From Enoplolaimus lenunculus (Eukaryota > Nematoda > Enoplea > Enoplida > Thoracostomopsidae), in contig JASANG010000767.1 in NCBI GenBank assembly GCA_030248215.1, positions 1-64,000 of the forward strand: a DNA stretch of 64,000 bases. Direction: 5' to 3'. Each line of letters starts with the position of its first letter. Position 1 is the first letter of the stretch. A program made the position numbers and the translations under genes. Below the pieces are notes generated by a model. It searched no databases. It was not told the origin of the DNA and saw only the letters and a list, made by a program, of their open reading frames with translations. Positions 15,091 to 26,748 of this stretch are shown piece by piece.

Positions 15091-15709
15091 AGTCTAGACA
15101 CCAGACCCCTAAGGCGCTCACCTGGCAATGCGCCAACAGGTGTGCGCTTCGAGTACCAAACTGAAAACAATATTTTTCTGTAAGAAAATTTGAAAATTCA
15201 TTTAAAAATTTGAAATAAGATAATTAATCCTTTGTTAATATTATATTCGGCATATAATTAATTGTTTACTCACAAGAAATCCAGACCAAAGCGTTACCGC
15301 TCTACGTTTTCACACAGCCATATTAAAGACCGCGGGGGTATAAGATAGGTTGGGGGAAAGCATTTTCAAGGGAGCAAATTATAAACAAGCTCATGCAGCT
15401 GCAAATAACCCATGTCTAACGGTCTTTTTACTCTGTATACCTACCGATATCTATAAATGCGTCGAATACCCAGGACGCTCTCGATGCACCCCACATTGCA
15501 GACATCTGCCAGTGGTCGTGCCACAGGGTAAAGTTTAAAAATTTTAAATTTAAGTCGAAATCTAATGAATTAATTTTAATAACTCCCATTGGTTCAAATT
15601 AAAACATTGATAAACAAATGCGAGCAAAGTGTAAAATTTGTTTAAAATTGTCATAAACCTGGTCAGATTTTAATATATTTACCAGTTTTGCTATCGTTTT
15701 CAATTTTAT

Positions 15710-16035
15710 CAAGAGTGGATGATCACTCTAACAAGAGTGTGCAACTACCGAAATTTATGTGGTACAAAATATGCCGCCGAGCGTTTCATTTTTCGCCGAC
15801 CCCCGCCCCTTGTTTAGAGGGGGGTCGCTGTCACATGAACGCCCCTAAATTAAACTATACGGGGATCATGATTGACACCGCGTATATAAAGTGCCATGGT
15901 TCGCAGCGGTTGTACCGTCCCTCTGAATAAGGGAGGGATTGTAGGGCAGAAACGCAAGGCGTGCCGGATACATTCTTTTCGGCACAAAATGTGTGTAGTT
16001 GCACACTCTTCTTAAATAGCGATTATCCACTGTTG
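15710..16035. mobile_element. Family D MITE
   Basis: CAAGAGTGGATGATC at the left and TTATCCACTGTTG at the right, with CAAGAGTGTGCAACT inside each end. Internal C and G runs are typical of the family. Confidence 0.7.
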
Positions 16036-16270
16036 GTTTAATTAATACAAACATATATATACTATATATATACTATTTATTTATTTATTATTTATTATTG
16101 ACATTACCGAAACTAAGATATCCGACCCATATCGGGACTATGGCCCCCTTACAATGTATCAACCTTGGGTGCAGCATCTTAATCAAAGCCTGAAGACCCA
16201 AATGCGTTTGTGCAATATACAATTTACGCAGAAAACTCTCAAACGAAGCAATTGAGAAGTTAAACTTGCG

Positions 16271-16480
16271 TGAATAACGCAATGCTTAATCCGAACTGCG
16301 ACTAAGATGAAAAATATTTTTTGAGCTCGAATCGGATGGCGACCGGATCGGTTTTGCCCCGGGTTTCCAGGTGTATGAATAACGCAATGCTTAATCCGAA
16401 CTGCGACTAAGATGAAAAATATTTTTTGAGCTCGGATCGGATGGCGACCGGATCGGTTTTGCCCCGGGTTTCCAGGTGTA
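16271..16480. repeat. Tandem duplication of 105 bp
   Basis: TGAATAACGCAATGCTTAAT begins both copies (16271 and 16376); they differ at about one base (GCTCGAATC/GCTCGGATC), so the duplication is recent. 105 is divisible by 3, which leaves a 35-residue repeat open on the minus strand. Confidence 0.9.
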
Positions 16481-16740
16481 TGGAACTTCACCGTTGCTAC
16501 TAGCAACAGTGTAGAATTGGTGCACATGCTATACAGTGTCCAGTGTTTAACAATTATTACACGTATGCACATTACAAAATGTTTACACTTAATGAGACCA
16601 AGCGAGCGTTAGCGTCAATCAGCTCTTGGAGTCAAGCCGGGATGGGGAATATGAATCCTATCAAAAAATCCATTTTCAATCTTAGTCAATCTCAACCGAT
16701 GAGCTCTTATTTCAACAACTCGAGGGCATTTTTAATTTCG

Positions 16741-16830
16741 TCGCGACCGCAGAATCGAACCCGGACCGTTTGCTTAGTAGTCGCAAACCATAACCACTGC
16801 TCCACACTGGAGCTTTGCTTCGGTCCCGAG
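16741..16830 (-). mobile_element. tRNA-like (SINE head) sequence
   Basis: On the minus strand GTGTGGAGCAGTGGTTATGG and CCGGGTTCGATTCTGCGG are good A and B boxes at tRNA spacing. It differs from families S and T. Confidence 0.5.
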
Positions 16831-17074
16831 TGTGTTCCCTGTGGATCATATACAGTGTGCTAATATAAGCCATATCATAGGATATTTTTAACCAAAAATG
16901 GTAATTTCCGTAAAATGATTCAAAATTGCGTTTGGTTTCTTGCTCGCGAACTTTTCTACACCGATGTCGAGTTTAAGTTCTAAAGATGCGAAGCAGTACG
17001 CTTGTTTGATTGTGTTTCACTAAATTGTTGATAGAAGCTACACACATTTCACAATGAGCATTTAGATCTTGGCA

Positions 17075-17291
17075 CGTATTCTCAAATGTGTGTAGCACCT
17101 ATCATCAGTTAGTGATAATATACCTTGTTACTTTCAAACCAATGAATGCTGACGCTAAAAACTCGGCACATTTTTCGCATATGATTTGCTCTACTCGTGT
17201 GCCAGTTTGAGTTCAACAACTCCAACAGGAATAGTGAGTTTGAAAACCTATTACAAATTGATGATAGTTGCTATACACATTTGAGAATATT
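17075..17291. mobile_element. Family H MITE
   Basis: ATTCTCAAATGTGTGTAGCA to ATACACATTTGAGAATA, with inner GATAGGT-type repeats. Confidence 0.72.
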
Positions 17292-17428
17292 GGGCCGTGT
17301 GGACGTGACAAAGACACTGTCCAAAACTAAATATCCAAAAATGTTTCTTTAACACAAAAAGTTAGAATATAAACATTCATTGAATATCAACATTCATTGT
17401 AACAAAACGGCAACTACGCACGGAAGCG

Positions 17429-17626
17429 CAAGTAAAGATTAGGGGCGGAGAGTTTTTCTGTGGGACTAAAATAGAGTAAGCTTATGCGTTAGACTAATTT
17501 TTTTGCTCGGCTTATTCTTAAGTTTAGGATTAGGCTTTAGAAATAAATTCATTGTTTCGCTTATGCTTACAATTAGGCTTAGGAATACGCATATAATACT
17601 GTTCCGCCCCTGTTCTTTACATTGAC
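17429..17626 (+). mobile_element. Family A TTAGGC element
   Basis: Ends are degraded on the left (AGTAAAGATTAGGGGCGG) and good on the right (TTCTTTACATTGACC). The core holds degenerate TTAGGC repeats. Flanks are similar but not identical (GCACGGAA/GCACGGTT). Confidence 0.7.
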
Positions 17627-18023
17627 CGGCACGGTTTAGATTAACGTTTTCCAAGTTGAATTTCTGTTTTGAAAAGGCAATATTTATGTAAATTTTTCAC
17701 AAATTAAAATGCAAATAATAAACAATTTGAGGTTATTTGAGATTATAGCATTTGCTTTTTGAGGATTATAATTAATTAGCATTTGCGTTTTATCATTGTT
17801 TACGATTTTATCTTATTTCATGTTTAGATGTAAAATATTTACGTCGAAAAACGTTCCACAACCTACGCAATTTTGATATTTTTAGTACTGCGTGGGTTAA
17901 AGTTTGATAAAAAAATTCTTTCTCACATGAATATTTTCTATTTCATCTCATATCTAATTTTGGCTTCGAAAACAACCCGTACAGTCGGATGGTAAATGTT
18001 TGTCTCGCGGCAGCTGTAGGAGC

Positions 18024-18294
18024 TTAACCCTTTCACTCATAGAGTATACTATGAGCAACTAAGTACTATAATGTACGAGTAATACACACACTGTGAGCAG
18101 TGTTTAACGTTTATAACATATATGCGTAGTGCAAAATCTCCACAAGACGTGAGAGCCTACTCGGGCTCGAGCGTCAAGGTCCTATAGCTCAGTGGTCATC
18201 GTAAACGCCTCCCACCCGTGAGATTGGGGATCGAATCTTACCTTAAAATTACATCTCATATAAAATTGAAAATATTCATGTGAGAAAGGGTTAA
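18024..18294 (+). mobile_element. Family S: piggyBac-like MITE with tRNA-like core
   Basis: TTAACCCTTTCACTCAT at the left and ATGTGAGAAAGGGTTAA at the right. The A-box-like TATAGCTCAGTGGTCATCG and B-box-like GGGATCGAATCTT are internal. Confidence 0.75.
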
Positions 18295-18423
18295 CACTTG
18301 AACTCTAGAGCGCTCATGTACACGAATATTTTTTGCGTTATGCATACGTGTAATAATTATTAAACACTGCGTCCATTGAGTATTATTTCGAGTTGCCTAA
18401 TAGTATACTCCGATCAGTTGACT

Positions 18424-18572
18424 GGTTGATGTTACTTTAAGAGGCGTAACAGTAGATTAAGCGTATTCCTAAGCTTAAGCCTAAGAATAAGCAAAAAATG
18501 TAATCTAGAGTCTAAACCTACTCTTTTATGGACCCACCAGAAGCCTGGACACCCGTTAAAGTAACATGGGCC
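18424..18572 (-). mobile_element. Family C TTAGGC element
   Basis: Short copy with ends GGTTGATGTTACTTTAAG and TTAAAGTAACATGGGCC. Flanks AGTTGACT/AGTCAACT are a worn duplication. Confidence 0.7.
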
Positions 18573-18994
18573 AGTCAACTTGTAATTCGAAATTTCGTGG
18601 ACTCGCCAATCATTATGCTAATCTAGGCTTAGGCTTAGAATACGCTTAGAATTATGTTTAGATTTATTAATAGGCTTTACGACACTACTAGGCGACAAGT
18701 TGTCGGGCGACGAATTGTCGTAGAATCGCGATTGGTGGCCGTTAGCTGTTTCAGCTAAATTTGGCCACGCTTTGAACCTTCGATATGTGGTCGAATACAA
18801 GCTTGGGATCACTAAAGAAACCCACTCAGCAGGCTATCGGAAATTCGAAGACACCCAATAGACCTTATTTTTTGACTTATATTTAAAGTTCCAAAATCAT
18901 AATTAATTACGGTTTCTACCGGGAACTTAATCTGTGCTTGACCCTACAGTAATACAGTTTGTGAACTTAAACTTCTTCACTTGATTTGTATGTC

Positions 18995-19399
18995 GGCCCA
19001 TGTATAGAACAGGGCCGGAACAGTAGTATAAGCATATTCCTAAGGCTAAACCTAAGCCTAAACCTAAGCGTATGGATGAGCCTATTCCTAAGCCTAAGCC
19101 TAAACCTAAACGTATGGATGAGCCTATTCCTAAGCCTAAACCTAAACCTAAACGTATGGATGAGCCTATTCCTAAGCCTAAGCCTAAACCTAAGTGTATG
19201 GATGAGCCTACTCCTAAGCCTAAGCCTAAACCTAAGCGTATGGATGAGCCTATTGCTAAGCCTAAGCCTAAACTTAAGCGAATGGATGAGCCTATTCCTA
19301 AGCCTAAACCTAAGCCTAAGCAAAAAATAGTCCAAAGCTTAAACTGACTCTATTACAGCCCCTCCGGAAAACGTTCCGGCCTTGTTCTATATATGGGCC
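18995..19399 (-). mobile_element. Family B TTAGGC element with expanded core
   Basis: GGCCCATGTATAGAACAGGG and its inverted partner at 19380-19399 bound a 405-bp copy. The core has six tandem 42-bp units, each a spacer CGTATGGATGAGCCTATTCC plus telomere-like repeats. The open frames on both strands here come from the 42-bp (3n) period and are not genes. Confidence 0.8.
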
Positions 19400-19548
19400 C
19401 GTTCGTCTAACGTGAAAACAGGTTAAATTCCAATTTAAAATTAAATAGAATTGTCCAAACATTAATGTAAATTATCCCAAAATAAAACAGCGACCTACAA
19501 TAGTATTTTTGGAAATCGTTATTTTGCATAAGATAATATAACCAAAAC

Positions 19549-19852
19549 CAAGAGTGAATAATGACAAGAATGTGCAACTCTTGGGGATCCACTTGGTACA
19601 AAATGTACCGCCGGGCGTTATGTTTTTGGCCGACCCTCCACCGTTCTTTAGAGGGGGCCGCTATCACATGAATGCCCCTTAATTAAACTATAAGTGAAGC
19701 ATGTTTGACACTGTATACATAAAGTGCCTGTGGTTGTAACCCCTCTAAATAAAGGGGGCAAGGTAAAAACGCAACGCGTGCCGGGTACATTTTTTTCTTC
19801 ACAAAATGTGCCCAGTTGCACCCTTTTGTTAAATTGCGATTATCCACTCTTG
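19549..19852. mobile_element. Family D MITE, left member of a tandem pair
   Basis: CAAGAGTGAATAATG to TTATCCACTCTTG. Separated from the next D copy by only ATATGAC. Confidence 0.72.
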
Positions 19853-19859
19853 ATATGAC

Positions 19860-20174
19860 CAAGAGTGGATGATGCATATTTCAACAAGAGTATGCAACTG
19901 GGTGCATTCTGTGTAGAAAAAATGTACCTGGCACGCGGCGTTACGTTTTTGGCCTACACCACCCATTACTTAGAGTTGGGTACAACCGGTGCGAACCGTG
20001 ACACTATGTATCCGGCAACAAAAATTATCCGCTTATAGTTTAATTTAGGGTTATTGTATATGACAGCGATCCCTTCTAAACAAAGGGGGGTCGGCCAAAT
20101 ACGCAACGGTCTGCGATACACTTTGTAGCATACGTAACCCCAAGAGTTGCACACTCTTGCATTATGCACTCTTG
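19860..20174. mobile_element. Family D MITE, right member of a tandem pair
   Basis: CAAGAGTGGATGATGC to ATTATGCACTCTTG. The 7-8 bp flanks GATATGAC and GATATAAC (after the inserted A element) mark its own target duplication. Confidence 0.75.
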
Positions 20175-20376
20175 GGCCAATGTAAAGAACAGAGACGGAA
20201 CAGTATTATAAGCATATTCCTAAGCCTAAGCCTAAACCTAAGCGTAACAATGAGCATATTCTTAAGCCTAAGGCTACGCCTAAGGCTAAGCCAGTCAGAA
20301 AAATTAGTCTAAAACTTAAGCTTACTCTATTGTAGTCTCGCAGAAAAACGTTTCGCCCCTGATCTTTATGTGGGCC
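20175..20376 (-). mobile_element. Family A TTAGGC element inserted in a D element end
   Basis: Full inverted ends and a TTAGGC core. The perfect 8-bp duplication CACTCTTG (20167-20174, 20377-20384) is the tip of the D element it landed in, so it is younger than that D copy. Confidence 0.82.
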
Positions 20377-20754
20377 CACTCTTGATATAACAATGCAGAA
20401 GAGTTCCGCGTTGCGCAACAGCGTTCGACTTTTGTCAAATTTAAATATTGCTTGAAGCGAATTGTTGCCAAAAGTTTGTGGTTTGTGCCAAAAAAGACTC
20501 CTAAGATCCCGTAGAAAAAGTTGCATTACCGAGCAAGACGTCGGAAACGAACTTCAAGCCTGAGGCAAATGTGAGATAGAATCGTATTGTCGTATATGCA
20601 AATATACATATACATATATATATATGTATATATAAACAGTATCCGAAGCTTAAACTTAATGATTGGCGACGAATTGACTAATCGACGATATTTCAGGTTC
20701 AAATTACCTGTCGACCAGTTGCTTGGCGAAGAAATCTTGTGGCATAAAAATTCG

Positions 20755-20940
20755 GGGCCCGTGTTACTTATAGGGGCGTCCAAGTTTATGGTGGGTCTGT
20801 AAAAGAGTAGGTTTGGATTCTAGATTACATTTTTTGATTAGGTTTAGGCGCAGGCTTAGGAACACACGTTTGCAACGGTTAGGCTTAGGCTTAGGAATAA
20901 GCTTTAATCTACTGTTACGCCCCTAAAAGTAACATTGGCC
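20755..20940 (+). mobile_element. Family C TTAGGC element
   Basis: Inverted ends GGCCCGTGTTACTTATAGG and AAAAGTAACATTGGCC, flanked by the perfect 8-bp duplication AAAATTCG (20747-20754, 20941-20948). Confidence 0.82.
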
Positions 20941-21123
20941 AAAATTCGTGATATTTATAAAAATTAGGTGGCCGATTCAAGCGAGCTTAAGGTGATGATG
21001 GAACAGCTTAACGACGATTTTTAAACGACAATTGCTCGAACGAAACTAAAACGCAAAAATTTCTGAAACGAAAATAGCTCAAATGTGACCATTACTACAA
21101 ACGGCAACAATATTTTTTGGCTA

Positions 21124-21334
21124 CACTGCAAAAAATGGTGAGTCAAATTGACTCTCTCCGAAATAGGCTCTACGGAACTACACAAACTGAGTCAAATTCG
21201 ACTCCGCCAGAGCCAAATTCGGCTCACTGAGTCGCATGTTTGACTCTGGACGAGTCGAATTTGACTCAGTTTGTGTAGTCCCGTAGAGCCTATTTCGGAG
21301 GGAATCAGTTTGACTCAACATTTTTTGCAGTGTA
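21124..21334. mobile_element. Family K fold-back element
   Basis: ACACTGCAAAAAATGGTGAG at the left pairs with CAACATTTTTTGCAGTGT at the right, and pairing continues inward (CTACACAAACTGAGTCAAA with its inverse) for almost the whole 211 bp. It is packed with GAGTC/GACTC half sites. Confidence 0.75.
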
Positions 21335-21753
21335 CTGCCGATTCAGGAACTACCGCAATGTGAGCAATAGTTTATATGGCAAATCAGGCAATTGTCAGTT
21401 TGATTCAATCGTAGCAATTTTGGTATTAATCAAATTTGAAATAAATAACATCAAACCTGTATTAATGTTTTCGTTGTGTATTTCAATTATTTAAATATCG
21501 GCTACTGTACCGGTTTGGCAAATCAGTAACCAGTTTTGCTCTAAAACCCTACAAAATACGCAACTAAAAGCTGAATAATGACTAAAATAGTGTTTTTCAA
21601 AAAAACAGGTTCAGAGGCGTTCGCAAAAAGTAATATTTTGGGGGGCACCGAATAATTTTTAGGGCGCCCTACAATTGCAATTTAACATTCTTTACTTTTA
21701 AACCGAGTTCGTTTGAAAGGCACCAACAAAATTTGAAGGAATCACGGCCGGGC

Positions 21754-21927
21754 ACAATGGCGGATCCATGGGGGGCCACCCCGGCCGTGGCCCCCCCAAC
21801 AGCATCTCGACAAAAATTATATAGCAATTTTATGGCAATAGTTCGTGGTTTGTGTGTGGGTGAAAAAAATACTTTATTACCTGTGAAATTTTGGCCCCCC
21901 ATTTTGAAATCCTGGATCCGCCACTGG
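21754..21927. mobile_element. Family N MITE (TGGCGGATCC ends)
   Basis: TGGCGGATCCATGG and CCTGGATCCGCCA are inverted ends 174 bp apart, with inner GGGGGCC/GGCCCCCC runs. Confidence 0.65.
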
Positions 21928-22523
21928 CCGGGCCCCCCAATCAATTCTTCTTCCTGAGTGTCCTATCTGTCCCCACCATCCCGGAGGGACACCGCTTGAA
22001 AAGGTTTAACTTTAAACATTAAACGCACAAAATGTTTTAAAAGTTCGTCAAAATTAAACTATTTTGCATGATTAGAAAAAAATGCAGTTATTGACATGTT
22101 TTCCCAAGAGGATTTTTTGGGAACCTACGAGATCAACTGTGGGATTGGCGACCAACCAAATGTATAATAATCGTCGTGCAATCACACGGTTGGCTTAAGT
22201 TGTTTCACGATAAAGCGAAAGTTTGCTTGTTGCTTAATTGATTTCTGCACTAAAATTTAAAATTTTTTATCATAATCTGTATATTACAGCTGGAATGCTC
22301 CACATGCGTATTTTGGACAATTTAACAGAAAAGTGATTATTCTTTGGAAAGAAAATTTGCATACAGATTGGTGTTTATTCGCTAACATTTGCGCATTGCG
22401 ATAATTCGGCTGACTAAGTAACGCTTAAAACTGGTTACCTGATGGATTTTTTTCACATTTCACGCCGGTAAAATTGCCGAAACTACGTGAGTGTGAAACT
22501 GCTGTACATTTCAGGTCACGGCC

Positions 22524-22576
22524 GGCCCACGTTACTTTAAGGGGCGTCTAGGTTTCTGATGGGTTTATAAAAGACT
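22524..22576 (+). mobile_element. Family C end fragment
   Basis: GGCCCACGTTACTTTAAGGG and the following TTTCTGATGGGTTTATAAAA match one end of family C; no core. Confidence 0.6.
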
Positions 22577-22615
22577 ATTGCATGTGACGATGACCTGTTT
22601 AAACAAGGGGTCAGC

Positions 22616-22800
22616 CACAATGTAAATTCCAATGAGTTGATTAATCAATTCAGTTAGCGAGTTGGTTATTTCTCAATTAATATCAATAAACATTAACTCA
22701 CTCTGAGTTGAATTGATTCTCAACCTGAGTTGAATTGACTCTGGGTGAGTTGATTAATTAAGTCAGAATGAATTGAATCAACTCAAATTTCTGATGATTG
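22616..22800. mobile_element. Family E MITE, worn
   Basis: AATGTAAATTCCAATGAG and a run of GAGTTGA-type repeats. The right end is damaged. Confidence 0.6.
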
Positions 22801-22947
22801 TAATTACTGCTAAGCTAAGCTTCCATTAATTGCAGAAGCAAATATAGTGTGATTCACTATAAGACGCCGTCCAAATATAAATAGCTTGGGTTGTACAAAT
22901 GAAATCTTTTCAAAAAAATATGAATTATACATAACAGTGTGACACGA

Positions 22948-23112
22948 GCCCGTAGCCAAGGGGGCCCAGGGGCGGCTTAGCCCTTCCCTGAAAAAATTTC
23001 GGCCCCCATAGAAGACTTTCAATCTTGCTTGTAAGTCATTGAAAACCCTTGAATGGTTCTCCTGAAAAATTTTTGCCCTCCACCTAGGAAGGTGAGCTGG
23101 CTATGGGTCTGG
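22948..23112. mobile_element. Family I MITE
   Basis: GCCCGTAGCCAAGGGGGCCC to AAGGTGAGCTGGCTATGGG. Confidence 0.65.
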
Positions 23113-23364
23113 TGTGACAGACATCATTAAGAAACTAAAATTTAATTTAAACTATAACATTAATTTTAATTTTTTGCCAAAATGTTACTTAAGAAAACTC
23201 CAGTATGTATATATAGTTACTTATTTATGCTCTTAAATTGAGTTTGTATGCACCCAAAAAATTGTCGTGACTCTATTTAACCAGGTGAAACTACTTGCAT
23301 TATTTTGTTTCATTTGGCTGAAATTGGATTTCATAGAACCTAAACCAGTCAAAACAAGCAGTCG

Positions 23365-23662
23365 ACATTCGCTATTTAACAAGGTTATGCAACTGGATAC
23401 ATTCCGCTTTTATAAAGTACATTAAACCCCGTGCGAGTTGTATTTTTGCTCAACTCTTTCATTTATGGGGGTATATTTGATCAATATTCCTAATTTGGTG
23501 TAAAATCGCTGTATTAAATGATTAAATGCTATATTTAACCTAAATTGATGATCAACTCGCGGTAACGGGCAATGAGGAATGATTGGCCAAAAACGCAACG
23601 CGCGCTGGTTCATTTTGTACCATTCAACGGCGAGCAATTTGCATATACTTGTCTACTGAGCC
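23365..23662. mobile_element. Family D MITE, worn
   Basis: TTTAACAAGGTTATGCAACT and the inverted GCAATTTGCATATACTTGTC match inner ends of family D; the outer tips are lost. Confidence 0.5.
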
Positions 23663-23963
23663 ATTAATAAACGGACAAGAATATACTAAATACCCTTAGT
23701 TATTGTCACCGCCCTCGGGCGGTGACTCTTGTTTTCGCTAGCGGCAATCTTGAAAGAAATATGTGTTGTAAGTATATCAGAACGTTTTTGAAAGTTTCAT
23801 GGCGAATTCTAAGCAAGAATTTTTAACAAATATACGCCTTTCCTATGCCTTTTCAGGGCGCAACTTTCACAGTTAAAGTGTTATGCTAGTAGCTTATGAT
23901 CTATCAAAACTGGTTAAACCCTTGAAAGTAATAGGCATTAATTTGGACCGGTTTTTATGTGAT

Positions 23964-24146
23964 GAACCAATGTATAGAACGGAGCCGTATAACAGAGAAC
24001 AAGCATATTCCTAAACCTATATCTAAGGTCAAGTCTAAGAATGAGCTTATATCTAAGACTTAGCCTAGGCAAAAAATATGTCTAAAGCTTAAGCTTAGTC
24101 GATGGCAGTCCCGCAGAAATTCATTGCGCCCCCTTTTTACGCGGGC
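23964..24146 (-). mobile_element. Family A/B TTAGGC element, divergent
   Basis: ACCAATGTATAGAACGGAGC at the left resembles family B, while the right end (CAGTCCCGCAGAAA) is A-like. The core repeats are diverged, so it may be an old copy close to the split of the two families. Confidence 0.6.
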
Positions 24147-25761
24147 CTGTTATGCTACAAACTAGGACTAACTGCGACTAATTTTTGTAGTTCACAATTA
24201 TTGAACTTTTGTTAAAACGACTAGTTTCGGCCTTGCTGATGATGAATATTGCAAATTTGCTTGCATGCTAAGCCGAACAATGTAAGAAGCTGAGGCGGCC
24301 CTGTCATGGGCAATCGTGCAGCCAATTAGCAGCTCTGCTACGGTAACTCAGCCCAACAGCACCTTGCTACATACTGCGCCGAGAGTACGACTGCAGATAT
24401 CGCCGTCTGTTGAAGCATTCCTTGTAGTTTCACTAACTACAGGCCACACCGATGGTCAGTTTTGCGACCGTAGGAGGGCGATTTTAATGTCCACTTGGCA
24501 TGCAAGAGGTATACCAAGTCGTGAATTTGAATAATCAGAAAAACCGAAACTGCAAAAGAAATATGCTATTAAAAATCAACTTTTTAAAACTGCAATCTAA
24601 ACCGACTCCGCATGGGCATTATTTGCATGAACAACAAGAATTTCGTTCAAACAAGAAAATGTAGTTGAGAACCCACAGAAAAATTTGTTTTAAATTAATT
24701 TAGATATTGTGATATATACTTGATAAAAATGCTATTTTTGCCTCACTACTTAAAGTTCTTCTGGTAGAATTTTCAACACTTTATACTATACTGATTTTTG
24801 CAGGAAAGCTATTATACAAAACGATTTATGACCGGCAAAGGTTATTTGAACCATGTACAAATTGCAAATTTTAGTCGGTATTAACGAGGACCTTAGGACC
24901 TTAGCAAATGAACTTTTCTCAAAAATCTAAATTTGGGCGTAGAATAATTGTGAGATCACGAGAAGCCCAAATATGCAAATATTGTCAAATATTCAATCTT
25001 AAGTAAACGCCGGCTTGCAAGATCTAAAAAATCCACCTTTCCCTTCTGCATGGGTATTAAATTTTTCTGAATTTGATGTTTCGAGAAAAAGTCAATTCAA
25101 ATTTGTTCATTGCTTTATAGGCAAAAATGCCTTGTTCAGTATACACTTTGTGCCGACTCTCATAATGGCAAGATGAACCATGGCTCATGTAATTTTTTAG
25201 TTATGGTAAATTTGAATAACGTCACAGACGCGGATACAAGTCCAGTTTTTTATACTTTCTCAAGAATCAACATTCCCACGATGGATGTGTATGCTGAGTG
25301 TCCACGTCGTTGAATTTTTTCAAAGAACCGAAACTTAAAAACACGGCAGAGGCAGCTGAGAGGGGATCGTAAACACGGAAGCATCTTAAAAATGAGAGCA
25401 TCCAGCAAAATAACCTGACAATACGAATGGTACCAGACTGTCTGTCAATCCCTTTTGGACGCGGCGCCGGTGTGGATTTTATTTTACAGGGACAAGATGA
25501 ACGGTTGAACCGATACTGTAAATACGGATATAGCGACACGGATATTTGGATCCTGATACAGTATAGACACTGTTACTTTAATTAAATCGTAAAAGTTTGT
25601 CTTTTGAAACAAAAATTGACAATGTCTATTAATACAAGCCATTACCCATTCTCGTGCTTTGAAATCGACTTTTCCTATGGAGTTAGTAACATAAGCGGTT
25701 GCTTTTCAGCATTCCATCTACTGTTATATTTGATGTAATCCCAAAAAGATACAACAAATAC
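24147..25761. other. Unassigned DNA with a few protein-like open frames
   Basis: Plus-strand frames at 24,316-24,534 and 25,110-25,313 (the latter Cys-containing, after a TTTATAG acceptor-like site) and 25,490-25,582 (after TTTATTTTACAG) look somewhat coding. I could not join them in phase, so no gene is called. Confidence 0.3.
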
Positions 25762-25930
25762 CGGCTCGTAGCCAGCTCACCTTGATGGTTGGGGCTAAAA
25801 GTTTCCAGGACAACATACAAAGATTTTCAGTGACTTACGAGCAAGGTAGAAACTATTTCTAAGTTGGCCAAAATTATTCCAAAGGGGCTAAGCTCCACAA
25901 GCCTGCCCCCCCCTCCTGGCTACATGCACG
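25762..25930. mobile_element. Family I MITE
   Basis: GGCTCGTAGCCAGCTCACC to CCCCCTCCTGGCTACATG. Confidence 0.62.
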
Positions 25931-26504
25931 TATAAATACCCTGACAATTTAAAAATAAAGGTATTAATCTTGTAGGTTAACTATTATTAGCCAGCATATT
26001 GTCTCAGTGCAATATTCGCAACCACCGGACAATTTAAGTCAATTTGTCTGAAAATACACAATATTACAAAGTATCCCCTCTGATAATTTCTGAACAGTCA
26101 AAAAAATCACTTTTGTTAAGCTTTAGACTCTTCTTGTAAAAAACTATACGTTAATGATTACCTGAATAAAAAATTTAAGCTCAAACAATAGTACATAATC
26201 AAGCTGATTTTAGGAAAATCTTAAAACCAAATATTACTCAAAATACAACTGTCGAAGCTAACGCGGAACTAAAAATTGTTTGCGGGAATTTGCTGTTTAA
26301 AATAATTGTATCAAAATGGACAAAGTTTGAATTATCCCAACGTCCTTAAAATGTTCTGTGATAGTTCCCTGACAATTTTGTCGCGTAATAAAATTAAAGT
26401 TTAGCTAAAACACTTCAGAAGCGTTCCAGAATGAGTGATAAAACTTGTTAATAATAGTAAATTAGCGAAAATTATTTATTTTCGCGGTTAAGTTTCAATT
26501 TTTC

Positions 26505-26748
26505 GACCCATGTAAAGATCATGAGCGGAGAGTTTTTCTGTGGGACGGCAATAGAGTAAGCTTAAGCTGTAGACTAGTTTTTTGCTTGGCTTAGGCTTAG
26601 GCTTAGGCTTAGACTTAGGAATATTCTCATTCTTACACTTAGGTTTAGACTTAGGCTTAGGAAAAAAACTTATTCTTACGCTTAGGCTTTAGGCTTAGGC
26701 TTAGGAATATGCTTATAATACTGTTCCGCCATGTTCTTTTACATTGGC
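26505..26748 (+). mobile_element. Family A TTAGGC element
   Basis: Inverted ends GACCCATGTAAAGATCA and TTTACATTGGCT surround several TTAGGC blocks interrupted by AATATnCTCATTCTTA spacers typical of the family. Confidence 0.75.

Larger units (their letters stand above)
13817..17074. other. GPCR upstream region and intergenic DNA
   Basis: It holds TTAGG-like remnants near 14,080-14,160 and the listed K, I, D and SINE-like pieces and the 105-bp duplication. About 15,100-15,700 shows nothing else. I cannot place a promoter for the GPCR. Confidence 0.45.

Noticed and set aside
16183-16572. Minus-strand frame of 129 codons with a duplicated 35-residue block
   Set aside because: The block is the 105-bp tandem duplication; no domain, start or exon partner was found.
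18967-19347. Three overlapping frames of Lys-Pro or Leu-Ser repeats
   Set aside because: They are translations of TTAGGC-type repeats in a family B element with a 42-bp period.
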